From: Rhizobium leguminosarum
GTDB taxonomy: Bacteria > Pseudomonadota > Alphaproteobacteria > Rhizobiales > Rhizobiaceae
DNA length: 55,120 nt
Direction: 5' to 3'
Assembly: GCF_001652265.1 (NCBI RefSeq)
Contig: NZ_LWBS01000413.1
Location: 1-55,120, forward strand
Below are positions 47,565 through 55,120 of the stretch, one piece after another (the first letter of the stretch is position 1; each line of letters begins with the position of its first letter). The position numbers and the translations under genes are program-made. The notes beneath the pieces are model-generated. The model was not told the DNA's origin and did no database searches. It was given only the letters and a program-made list of their open reading frames with translations.

Positions 47565-48714
47565 TGGCTCTGCCCGTTTCCCATGCCTGCCGCGCTATCT
47601 CACAAAATTCCCGCGCGGAACTCAGCAGCAAGTCCCGCGTTTCCGTGCGTGCCTTCTGTTCGATCCCGGCATCCGGACCAGGTCGAAGTTGCTCCCACCT
47701 CTCCGCCAGCAGAACCGCCAATTCTTCATCCGACTGCGCTTCGAAATAAAAACAGTGCTTCGGTGCTTGCTCTCGATGAACAGGGAGGTCTGAAAGAAAT
47801 ATCGGTCGGCCTATCGCGCGAACGTCTTCGACGACGGTACTCCATCCTTCGAACAAGGATGGCTGCACGACGGCAGTGGCATAGCGGAAAACCTCGGTCT
47901 GGTCCTTTCGCTCGATCAATCCAAGGAGATGCACCTGATCCGACAAACCCGCATCCTTGATGAATTGCTCCAATCCCATGAAATGAGCCTCATTGCGCCG
48001 ATCCGATTGAGCGCCGGTGCAGACCAAGGGAATCGTTAGACTACGATCCCGCTTGAGACGCGCCAGCGCTCGCAGAACAGTGATATGATTCTTGTGGGCC
48101 CAGAACTGATTTGGCAGATAGAGGTACTTCTCGGGCAGTTCAAACCGGTCGATCGCAGCCCGAGACGCTGGCTGGCCGGTATCGAGCCGGGAATGGAACC
48201 GCCATACCCGAGCTACGGCACGGTGATCGGGGTAGAATTTTCGGAAATCGGCGGCTGCCACCTCGCTGCTCAGCACGACGACACCCGGCTTTGCGGCTAT
48301 CTCACCGATTGAGCGATCACGTGCTGCAATCTCTTCGGCAGAAAAGAGATGCGGGAGATAACGATGCTGGAAATCGGGGATCCAGCGCACCGTCACAGCG
48401 CCCGAAACCTCGGAACCAAAGCCGGGATAGACCACGTCAACCGTAGCTGCACTTTTCTGCTCCCAACCCAACCGGCGCCGAATTCGCGACGCGAGACCTG
48501 CAGCATCGGCCTCGAAAATCGTCCGGTCGCCATACCCATCAAGAAACCGTTCAACGACGTGAGCCGCGCCGAGCAGTCGCACTGTCGGGCGTTCGCTCTC
48601 GGGCAATTGGGACAGACCGATAGCAAGATTACGCAGATAGAGCATCCCGCCCATCCAGGCCGGATCGTCGATAAGCTCAATTCCAATACGCAACCGGTTG
48701 GATGAGCTTCTCAT
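47545..48714 (-). CDS. GT4 family glycosyltransferase (tandem pair, upstream copy)
   Basis: The 389-residue GT-B enzyme contains YLYLPNQFWAHKNHITVLRAL, LVCTGAQSDRRNEAHF and VVQPSLFEGWSTVVEDVRAIGRP. The N-terminus IGIELIDDPAWMGGMLYLRNLAIGL matches the partner's CVEFHEDSQWLGGSIYIDNLLAAL. ATG 48714 overlaps the upstream stop as ATGA, so translation is coupled. The two copies have diverged enough to have different acceptors. Confidence 0.86.
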   Translation of the reverse strand: MRSSSNRLRIGIELIDDPAWMGGMLYLRNLAIGLSQLPESERPTVRLLGAAHVVERFLDGYGDRTIFEADAAGLASRIRRRLGWEQKSAATVDVVYPGFGSEVSGAVTVRWIPDFQHRYLPHLFSAEEIAARDRSIGEIAAKPGVVVLSSEVAAADFRKFYPDHRAVARVWRFHSRLDTGQPASRAAIDRFELPEKYLYLPNQFWAHKNHITVLRALARLKRDRSLTIPLVCTGAQSDRRNEAHFMGLEQFIKDAGLSDQVHLLGLIERKDQTEVFRYATAVVQPSLFEGWSTVVEDVRAIGRPIFLSDLPVHREQAPKHCFYFEAQSDEELAVLLAERWEQLRPGPDAGIEQKARTETRDLLLSSAREFCEIARQAWETGRANVDPVC

Positions 48715-51518
48715 TCGGCCACTCTCGTTTTTCGCATGGCCATATACCAGGAAAACGTGCGCCCCACCTTGGCAACGGGGTTCCATGCATTCCTGCGAAG
48801 CCGCTTCAATTGTATGGCTCCAGCGTCACTGCCAAAATTGACGGTGTTCAACGCATACCATTCATTACAGCGAGTGTGACGCACAATGCCTCTTTGCAGA
48901 AGTTCGTCAGCAACCAGCCCATGTTCTTCTATGTGTTCACGCTTGAAAGGTCCTGGTGCCACGGAGAGGTAGACCGGCAGCCGAACAATGCCTGGGATCA
49001 GTTTAGGTTGGCAAACGACATTCACTCCATCTTTGCGGATAGTTGTGGCGAAGCGAGAGAATGCTCTTTTCTGGCCTTTAACGACGGCCCATGTTCTCCA
49101 GGGCAACGTCAGGAGAATGTAGAGGGGGAAGAAGAACCATCTCGCGGGCGTCCGCAAAGTGAAATCAGCAATAACACGTTTAACCAGACGAAATCGAATA
49201 CGGTTACGATACTCGTTCGGCGCATGACGCGCCACGAAACGCCAGTGATCCCAAAAATTGTTCATTGAGCGGCGCGAAAAAACCTCGTGCCAAATTCTTC
49301 GAAAACCGGAACTTCCACTTGTCGGTATGATGCCGGTTTCTTCTATATGGGCCATAATTTGAGTTTCGTATGAGACCCCCAACCGGAATCCCTGCTCCTT
49401 AAAACGGCAGAAGAATTCATAATCAGCTAGGTAATGCGGAAGCATACTTGCATCAATATTTCCAACGGTTTGTATCATACGTAGAGGTATCAGGCTTCCG
49501 CGACCAGGCAACACATCCACATCATCGCAAAAGCGCTCTCCGTCATTAACGGAGTGTCGCACTGAAAACGTATAGGTTGCCCAATCGATATACTCGCCAG
49601 CATCAAGTACACGGGTTGTGTCGCGGCTGTCGACAATCAGCGCGCCGACTGCTGCATCATGCAATTTAGATGCCGCAACCAATTTCTCGACATAGTCGGC
49701 CGGAAATTGCGTATCATTGTTCATCATGAGCACGTAATCATCGACACTGCTGCTATCACGCAAAACATAGTCGATCCCCATGGCCATCGAGCCGCTCCAC
49801 CAAAGCTCTGCATCGGCGGGAGAGAGGACCATTACATCGGGGAACTCCGCACGGATAATATCCCGTGTCCCGTCAGTGGAACCGCCGTCGGCTATGATGA
49901 TCTGAAGTGGGATATACGTTTGCCCTTTGAGATGCCTGATGCATTCGCGAGTAAAGTGCAGACGGTTGAAAACCGGAATAACTGCATACACAGTTGAATT
50001 TTGAAAATTTCTGCTTTGAATCTCGGCATTGAGTTCGGAGGTGTTCGAAATTAGCCGACGGTCGCGAACAACAAAGGCAGCTTCCTCAATAGACGTTCCT
50101 CCGCCTATGCCCTCCAATTCGATACTGAATACCTCGCCAGATGGAACCGCTGTTATATCGACCTTTGCCGAAACCCAGTTTTTGTTACTGACCGGATAAT
50201 TTCCGACGGCCACGCCATTCAGCATGACTTTGACAGCTTCAACACCTGAAGAACCATCAAGAGGTAACGAGATATCAAAAGCAAGAATAGGCCGCTCAGA
50301 AGGGCTCTGCATGAACCAGCGCCCGCGCCGATATGCTGTGCGGGCGTGATGATACTTTTGCGGGCGCCGCCAGCCGTTCAGCAGCTCAAATTTACTCCCC
50401 TTATCTCCCGGAAATGGCAGATCAACGTATTTTTGGGGCATCATTGGCGCGAGCTTCCTGACCGCGTTCGACGCGGAACTCATCCATGATACATATTCAT
50501 GTGCAGACAACACTCCGTTCATCTGTACCCGAGCAGGGTCAGGCCAAACGTCCTTGAGCCGCACTCGCATTGCAATGGACCCACTGCGCTCGGCAAGCAT
50601 CGGCCCATCCTTTTCCAGATTCCAGTGTTTTAGATGCGTGATCGTGCCGATGTCAGGCGCGTCATAAAGAACATGGGTCAGCAGCTCGACGTCTAGAATC
50701 TCTGGGTGTCGCTTGAGCGTAGATATGAAATCGGAAAATCGCGGAATGCCCTCATTTACGCCGAGCAGGACCGCGGGATCCCTGTCGAATATCTCAAGCT
50801 CCAAATCATCGCCCGATGCACTAGGCCTAAATGAATCACAGGTCGTGATCAAAATGCCATTCGGCCGCAAAACACGCAAAGCCTCGGAGATCGCGGCGGG
50901 GATGTCCCGCATATGATGTAAGGCGGCGTTACAAAATACAGCATCAAAGCTTGCGCTCTGGAAAGGCAGACAATGGGAAAACCCTCCAACCCAGCGGATA
51001 TGAGGAAAATTTTTCAGTCCAGATTCTGCAAGAAGCGGAGAAAATTCCAGCGCCGTTACGTCAGCACCAAGCAGCGAGAGCCGATGGCTGTCGAAACCTA
51101 ACCCAGCCCCGACATCGAGGACTTTCAACCCGGCGAGAGATACATCTCGAGTCAGATAACCGACCTCCGACCACTCTCCATATCGATTCATAAAATATGG
51201 CGTTTTCTCCGGCGGGACCTGTCGAAGAAACGCCTCCTTGTCTGTCGCTTGATCATACGCAAGCAACAGAGCTTCCCATTCCTCCACAGCACTTGGCGTT
51301 ATGCCAAAATTATCACGATTTCCGACATTGGCTGCGATTTCGATCAAGCCGAGAAGGTCTTCTTCTTCATATTTTCCGAAGAAAGGCAGACCCAAGACTT
51401 CTTCATAGACACGAGCGCAGTCAACACACGCAAAGGCAGTGAATTCACCTTCACCCGTTGGCATAACGCCGCTGTTGCACGCCACACATCGTATATCGCT
51501 CAGATCAAAGAGATGCAT
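48711..51518 (-). CDS. multidomain methyltransferase / GT2 glycosyltransferase
   Basis: The protein has 935 residues. Residues 11-34 form a Trm112-like zinc motif (CVAC ... CVDC). Residues 130-240 are a class I methyltransferase with motif I VLDVGAGLGFDSH at 133-145 and CNAALHHMRDIPAAISEALRVL. Residues about 340-490 look beta-rich and may bind carbohydrate. A GT2 domain runs from about 510 (YAVIPVFNRLHFTRECI) to 730, with IIADGGSTDGT and MMNNDTQFP. A basic C-terminal part ends the protein. The start is ATG 51518 with AGGG upstream. The fusion suggests that methylation and sugar addition occur on the same chain end, perhaps as capping. Confidence 0.82.
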   Translation of the reverse strand: MHLFDLSDIRCVACNSGVMPTGEGEFTAFACVDCARVYEEVLGLPFFGKYEEEDLLGLIEIAANVGNRDNFGITPSAVEEWEALLLAYDQATDKEAFLRQVPPEKTPYFMNRYGEWSEVGYLTRDVSLAGLKVLDVGAGLGFDSHRLSLLGADVTALEFSPLLAESGLKNFPHIRWVGGFSHCLPFQSASFDAVFCNAALHHMRDIPAAISEALRVLRPNGILITTCDSFRPSASGDDLELEIFDRDPAVLLGVNEGIPRFSDFISTLKRHPEILDVELLTHVLYDAPDIGTITHLKHWNLEKDGPMLAERSGSIAMRVRLKDVWPDPARVQMNGVLSAHEYVSWMSSASNAVRKLAPMMPQKYVDLPFPGDKGSKFELLNGWRRPQKYHHARTAYRRGRWFMQSPSERPILAFDISLPLDGSSGVEAVKVMLNGVAVGNYPVSNKNWVSAKVDITAVPSGEVFSIELEGIGGGTSIEEAAFVVRDRRLISNTSELNAEIQSRNFQNSTVYAVIPVFNRLHFTRECIRHLKGQTYIPLQIIIADGGSTDGTRDIIRAEFPDVMVLSPADAELWWSGSMAMGIDYVLRDSSSVDDYVLMMNNDTQFPADYVEKLVAASKLHDAAVGALIVDSRDTTRVLDAGEYIDWATYTFSVRHSVNDGERFCDDVDVLPGRGSLIPLRMIQTVGNIDASMLPHYLADYEFFCRFKEQGFRLGVSYETQIMAHIEETGIIPTSGSSGFRRIWHEVFSRRSMNNFWDHWRFVARHAPNEYRNRIRFRLVKRVIADFTLRTPARWFFFPLYILLTLPWRTWAVVKGQKRAFSRFATTIRKDGVNVVCQPKLIPGIVRLPVYLSVAPGPFKREHIEEHGLVADELLQRGIVRHTRCNEWYALNTVNFGSDAGAIQLKRLRRNAWNPVAKVGRTFSWYMAMRKTRVAE

Positions 51519-51676
51519 CAACTTAACCCTTAATAAATCGACGCGCTATCACCCTCACCAGCAACCGCGAAGAGTCTTCGTCCGAAGAGAGTAGACTATG
51601 TTCATATTCTGGACCTCCGCCTTTGCCGGAGCGGCTGTGCCGAGTCTTGCTTGATTAAGAGCTGTGCTCCCACCGT

Positions 51677-53011
51677 CTATTTATCGCCATCCAGAGTACG
51701 ATGGGTGAACTCCGCATCAAAATGCATGACCGCATTCGGCTCGGAATAAAGAAACTGGTGTCGGGGGCTCAGGACAACCACATGCGCACACTTCCACCAA
51801 AGGAAGAGGTGCGTACCGACATGCTTGCTGACGACAGAAACGTTGAACGCGTAAGCGCCCGGACGGAAATTCTGATCGGGAACTCTAATCTTGAAGACGT
51901 ATTTTCCGGGCTGCAGCATTGGGATCGGCGATCCCTGCTCATAATTATCCAGCGTCACTATGTTTCTATAATGCACCGCATCCAAAACAACACGTAAGAT
52001 GAAGTTTTCGATGGGGCGGATAACAGTGACATCGACTTCGATTGCGAACGGCTGCAGAAACTCCAGTTCCGAAACTCGTTCGTTACCATCGATTGTAAGC
52101 ACCCGGAAATCCGTGCAGGTCACATCTCCTGTTCCGGGTTTTTTTTCAGATTTTTCCAAAGGGCCCACGGTGCCAGCTTGCGGTTTGGCAATCTGCTGCG
52201 CATGAGCTTCCGCTTGGGAGAACTGAATGTCCGATTCACGCGCGTTCTTCGAATTCTGGTCGTCATAGGCACGAATCACGTCCTCAATTGGCCCATCGAC
52301 GTGAACCCTTCCCCGATCCAGGAAAAGACCGCGGTCGCACACAGCCCAAATGGCGCCTGGGGCATGTGAAACGAGGATGATCGCTGTGCCGTTGCGCTTC
52401 AATTGCAGGATATGGTCATAGCACTTTTTTTGGAAGTTAAGATCGCCGACCGCGAGAACTTCGTCCATTAGCAGGATGTCAGGGCGGCTCATCGCCGCGA
52501 TGGCGAAGCCGAGACGCACGAACATCCCGCTCGAGTAATTCTTGACCGGAAGATCGATGAACTCGCCAAGCTCTGAAAAAGCGACGATCTCGTCCATCAA
52601 CCCGTCAATCTCCTTGGTTGACAAGCCAAGCAGTGCGCCGTTCACGTAGACATTTTCGCGGCCGGTCAGCATCGGCGCAAAACCTGCACCTGCAGCGATC
52701 AAGGCGCCCACACGCCCTTTTACCTCGACATGACCCTTATCGGGCGCGTAGACGCCATTCAGAATCCGCAGGAGCGTGGTCTTGCCGCAACCATTGACAC
52801 CCATGATCCCGAGCGCTTCGCCGGGGTGCAACTCAAAACCGACGTCATTCACCGCCCAGAATTCGCCTTCGCGCAGTACGTCGGTCGTACTTGAGCGGCC
52901 AAAAAGCTTACGGCCCACGTCCCTCATTCCATACTTCATGGATTGACGCAGGGTAAGGCCGAACTTCTTGGAAACACCTTCAGCCCGAATGGCCCATTCA
53001 CCAGCACTCAT
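51677..53011 (-). CDS. wzt: polysaccharide ABC transporter ATPase Wzt
   Basis: The 444-residue protein has a nucleotide-binding domain with Walker A GVNGCGKTT at 71-79, signature YSSGM at 159-163 and Walker B ILLMDE at 179-184. A C-terminal domain of about 180 residues (from ~265) is of the Wzt_C type, which in O9a-type systems recognises the finished, capped chain. It powers export of the undecaprenyl-linked polymer across the inner membrane. Its ATG overlaps the wzm stop as ATGA. The 155-base gap downstream holds a small hairpin but no gene. Confidence 0.93.
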   Translation of the reverse strand: MSAGEWAIRAEGVSKKFGLTLRQSMKYGMRDVGRKLFGRSSTTDVLREGEFWAVNDVGFELHPGEALGIMGVNGCGKTTLLRILNGVYAPDKGHVEVKGRVGALIAAGAGFAPMLTGRENVYVNGALLGLSTKEIDGLMDEIVAFSELGEFIDLPVKNYSSGMFVRLGFAIAAMSRPDILLMDEVLAVGDLNFQKKCYDHILQLKRNGTAIILVSHAPGAIWAVCDRGLFLDRGRVHVDGPIEDVIRAYDDQNSKNARESDIQFSQAEAHAQQIAKPQAGTVGPLEKSEKKPGTGDVTCTDFRVLTIDGNERVSELEFLQPFAIEVDVTVIRPIENFILRVVLDAVHYRNIVTLDNYEQGSPIPMLQPGKYVFKIRVPDQNFRPGAYAFNVSVVSKHVGTHLFLWWKCAHVVVLSPRHQFLYSEPNAVMHFDAEFTHRTLDGDK

Positions 53012-53883
53012 AGTCGTTCTGCTACTTTGTCTTTAATGAGATAAAAAGCGTGGACACCGAGCCAAAGTACCAGGATTGAAAAAACCGTCGCAAATACATA
53101 GCCCCAGGCGTCCGGAACGGTGCCGAGTACGAACAGGCTTCTCGGAGTGTCGACGAGATAAGTGAGCGGATTCCAGCGAACAATCCGCTGCAACGTCAGG
53201 TTCTGAAAATCAGCAGTGTAGACGACCGGTGTGACATACATCAGCAGATTGATCAGGGTGGTGAACATCCCGGTTACATCGCGCGCAACAGCACCGATGA
53301 CCGAAAGCATCAGTCCTATTCCAACACCCAACATGACGATCGGCAAAACAGCCAGAGGATAAAGCAGGGCCCACGCCGACGGCATACGGCCGAACACGGC
53401 CATAAGAAGAGCCAGGACGAAGAGATTGACCAAAAGGTTATAAAATATCGACGCCAAGCCCGTAATCGCCAGTCCAATCTTCGGAATATTGGTCCTCATG
53501 ACCAGATCGGTATTGCTGATCAAACCATTTGCAACAGCCATCAGGGAGCTGACGAAAACACCCCAAATTGTCGTGCCGACGAAAACATAGATCGGATAGG
53601 GAAATGCAGTATCGCCTGGATTGAGAATACCGGTCAGCTCCATGAAGACGAAGCTGGCGATGCCGAGCAGGGGCACGAGAACAATCCAGAGATAGCCAAG
53701 CAGCTTCTGTCGGAAACCCGCAACAAAATCGCGCACGAAAAGATGCCAGAGAATATGGCGCGACCAGTAGAGTTCGCGGCTTGCAAGCAAGACCGAGCGA
53801 ACCGGGCCTAACACTTCGCCCTGGGCTTCATACCTGCGGACGAGCTTGGCTGGTTTCCGGCTATCGAAGCTATTCTGCAGCAT
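53008..53883 (-). CDS. wzm: polysaccharide ABC transporter permease Wzm
   Basis: The 291-residue protein has six helices and the ABC-2 pattern: LFVRDFVAGFRQKLLGYLWIVLVP, FVGTTIWGVFVSSL, ARDVTGMFTTLINLLMYVTPVVY, and WNPLTYLVDTPRSLFVLG. It forms the channel with Wzt. The start ATG 53883 shares its A with the upstream methyltransferase stop (TGATG); a longer in-frame extension upstream overlaps that gene in another frame and is rejected. Confidence 0.93.
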   Translation of the reverse strand: MLQNSFDSRKPAKLVRRYEAQGEVLGPVRSVLLASRELYWSRHILWHLFVRDFVAGFRQKLLGYLWIVLVPLLGIASFVFMELTGILNPGDTAFPYPIYVFVGTTIWGVFVSSLMAVANGLISNTDLVMRTNIPKIGLAITGLASIFYNLLVNLFVLALLMAVFGRMPSAWALLYPLAVLPIVMLGVGIGLMLSVIGAVARDVTGMFTTLINLLMYVTPVVYTADFQNLTLQRIVRWNPLTYLVDTPRSLFVLGTVPDAWGYVFATVFSILVLWLGVHAFYLIKDKVAERL

Positions 53884-54755
53884 CAATGCTTTCCACCGGT
53901 TTCGGCCTTGATTGCGACAAAGGAATAAAGTCGCCCCGGCGTATTGTCTCGGTCGTTGATGGTAGAAACCAGCATTTTCATCAGCGTCCTGCCGAGCACG
54001 TGGCGCTGGCTGAACACCACGTTCGTCAACGGCCTCCCAATAATATCCGCAACTGGGCGGGTGCAATGAACGAAACATTGCTCGGGCGTCATTGGGAAAT
54101 AGTTGATCGGCGAATCGAGCGGCGCCATGACCTTGTCGAGATGCAAACCAGCACCTTTTATCGCCGACATATACTCTTCCAGGAGGAAAGCATTTTCCCC
54201 GCCGTAGAATTTATGAAGCGAATGAGCATTCAGAAATGCCTGGAGATCCTCTTTCTTGCTCAGCACGTGCTCGCGAGTCGCCACCATGACGCCGCCGGGC
54301 TTCAGAACACGGAAAATCTCGCGGCAGGTCTGTGGCAGGTCGCGCGCGTGATGAAGAACCTGACGGCAATTGACGACGTCAAATGTGTTTTCGGCGAAAG
54401 GCAATTGCTCGGAAAATTCGCTGACGACAGCAATCTCCAAGCCACTGACGCGAGCAAGTGAATGGATAGCGGCAGCACCGACCAATTCACTCGGATCAGG
54501 TTCCAACGCGGTCACATTCCAGCCGTCGCGAGCAAGCGCGTAGCTGCTTATTCCACGACCCGCGCCGAGATCAAGCGCTTTTCCGCCATTCGGCTGGGGA
54601 AGCAATGCCGCGATCGCTTTCCATTCAGCACTTTGCCAAAAACGCTCAGCCGCCTTATCAAGCGGATCGTCGAAGTAGCACGCTTGGACGAGAAATTGTT
54701 GGTCGGGTTGATCTCGCAGCCAACGTACGGATTCTTCCCATGTCATCGTGCTCAT
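53883..54755 (-). CDS. class I SAM-dependent methyltransferase
   Basis: The 290-residue protein has SAM motif I ALDLGAGRGISSYALARDG at about 59-77, TALEPDPSELVGAA, and the type-11 core DVVNCRQVLHHARDLPQTCREIFRVLKPGGVMVATRE. AGAGGA precedes ATG 54755. It lies upstream of wzm by one overlapping base. A terminal-methylating role that signals chain completion to Wzt is possible, as in other ABC-dependent systems, but this is inferred from position only. Confidence 0.85.
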   Translation of the reverse strand: MSTMTWEESVRWLRDQPDQQFLVQACYFDDPLDKAAERFWQSAEWKAIAALLPQPNGGKALDLGAGRGISSYALARDGWNVTALEPDPSELVGAAAIHSLARVSGLEIAVVSEFSEQLPFAENTFDVVNCRQVLHHARDLPQTCREIFRVLKPGGVMVATREHVLSKKEDLQAFLNAHSLHKFYGGENAFLLEEYMSAIKGAGLHLDKVMAPLDSPINYFPMTPEQCFVHCTRPVADIIGRPLTNVVFSQRHVLGRTLMKMLVSTINDRDNTPGRLYSFVAIKAETGGKH

Positions 54756-54767
54756 ACGTAATCCTCT

Positions 54768-55120
54768 TTAGCCATCGGCTTTGGCGGTGTCCAATGTGCG
54801 TAAAGTTGTGGTCTGTCCACTCTTAACGTCCACAACAGGAACATCGATGATCTCAAGCCGCCTCCGTTGCCCGCCGAGAAAGTTCAGCTTTCCGTTGGAA
54901 TCGCGGGAGTCTCGAAAACGCGATTCCACGTATGCATTAACCGCGGATGTGGGCTTCAATCGGCCAAGCCGGTCTTTTCGCACGAAAAACAGATTGTTAC
55001 CAACCGTATTCGAGCCCATGAAAGCATATCCTTTCTGCCCGGCCAGATACTCGAATGCAGCGATGGATGCACCCCAGAATAGATTGGAATAATGGGCTTT
55101 CTCCCTCTGGAACTTCGGAT
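54768..55120 (-). CDS. partial conserved hypothetical protein of polysaccharide loci
   Basis: The frame is open from the window edge to TAA at 54768 and gives the last 116 residues. The segment YSNLFWGASIAAFEYLAGQK followed by GYAFMGSNTVGNNLFFVRKD resembles the C-terminus of hypothetical proteins found near FkbM-type methyltransferases in glycan clusters. An internal ATG at 55019 is not the real start because the similarity and open frame continue through it. It is 12 bases upstream of the next methyltransferase gene, so it is in the same operon. Confidence 0.7.
   Translation of the reverse strand, partial: PKFQREKAHYSNLFWGASIAAFEYLAGQKGYAFMGSNTVGNNLFFVRKDRLGRLKPTSAVNAYVESRFRDSRDSNGKLNFLGGQRRRLEIIDVPVVDVKSGQTTTLRTLDTAKADG

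Noticed and set aside
53884..54078. N-terminal extension of Wzm
   Set aside because: It overlaps the methyltransferase gene in another frame and lacks similarity to Wzm; ATG 53883 is coupled to the preceding stop.

Overview
The window looks like chromosomal DNA of a Rhizobium-type alphaproteobacterium (R. etli/leguminosarum group). The reasons are high G+C coding sequence with strong third-position bias, a hisS-hisZ-hisG operon with short-form HisG, a CIRCE-controlled groESL operon, and two families of rhizobial-style palindromic intergenic repeats. All assignments come from reading the sequence; no database search was run.

Positions 1-29,300 are mainly a conserved housekeeping backbone. Leftward genes include a patatin-like lipase, rsmD, an RluB-type pseudouridine synthase with a long repeat tail, ileS, ribF, a HAD phosphatase, hisSZG, a YfcG-like GST, tag, rlmE and ppx/gppA. 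Rightward genes include tadA, groES-groEL, a DoxX protein, a Met/His/Cys-rich secreted protein paired with a DUF305 protein, and a HAD hydrolase. Signs of rearrangement cluster at 23.6-26.7 kb: a DHA2-type transporter lacking its N-terminal half, copies of both repeat families, and an O-antigen-ligase-like gene lying between rlmE and a diverged duplicate of the rlmE 3' end.

A tRNA-Gln gene (29,242-29,315) marks the edge of an accessory region. Beyond it the DNA is visibly more A/T-rich in places, most of all around 33-34.5 kb. From about 55 kb back to 30.9 kb nearly every gene is leftward, and many are translationally coupled, forming one or a few long operons for a surface polysaccharide. 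Gmd and Fcl make GDP-L-fucose. An epimerase, two GT4 and several GT2 glycosyltransferases, and an AsnB-type amidotransferase would build the chain. Wzm and Wzt would export it by the ABC-transporter route. About seven methyltransferase or methyltransferase-like domains, two of them fused to glycosyltransferases, suggest a heavily O-methylated glycan. A DPM1-like GT2, a UPF0104 membrane protein and a GT-C-like membrane protein may form a separate lipid-linked sugar modification route. A fatty-acid desaturase and a membrane-anchored transglutaminase-like protein sit at the tRNA-proximal end.

A plausible overall picture is an O-antigen (LPS) locus next to a tRNA. The WaaL-like ligase that would attach the polymer to lipid A-core lies outside the cluster, in its own inserted cassette, and its reading frame has an in-frame TAG just after the best upstream ATG.
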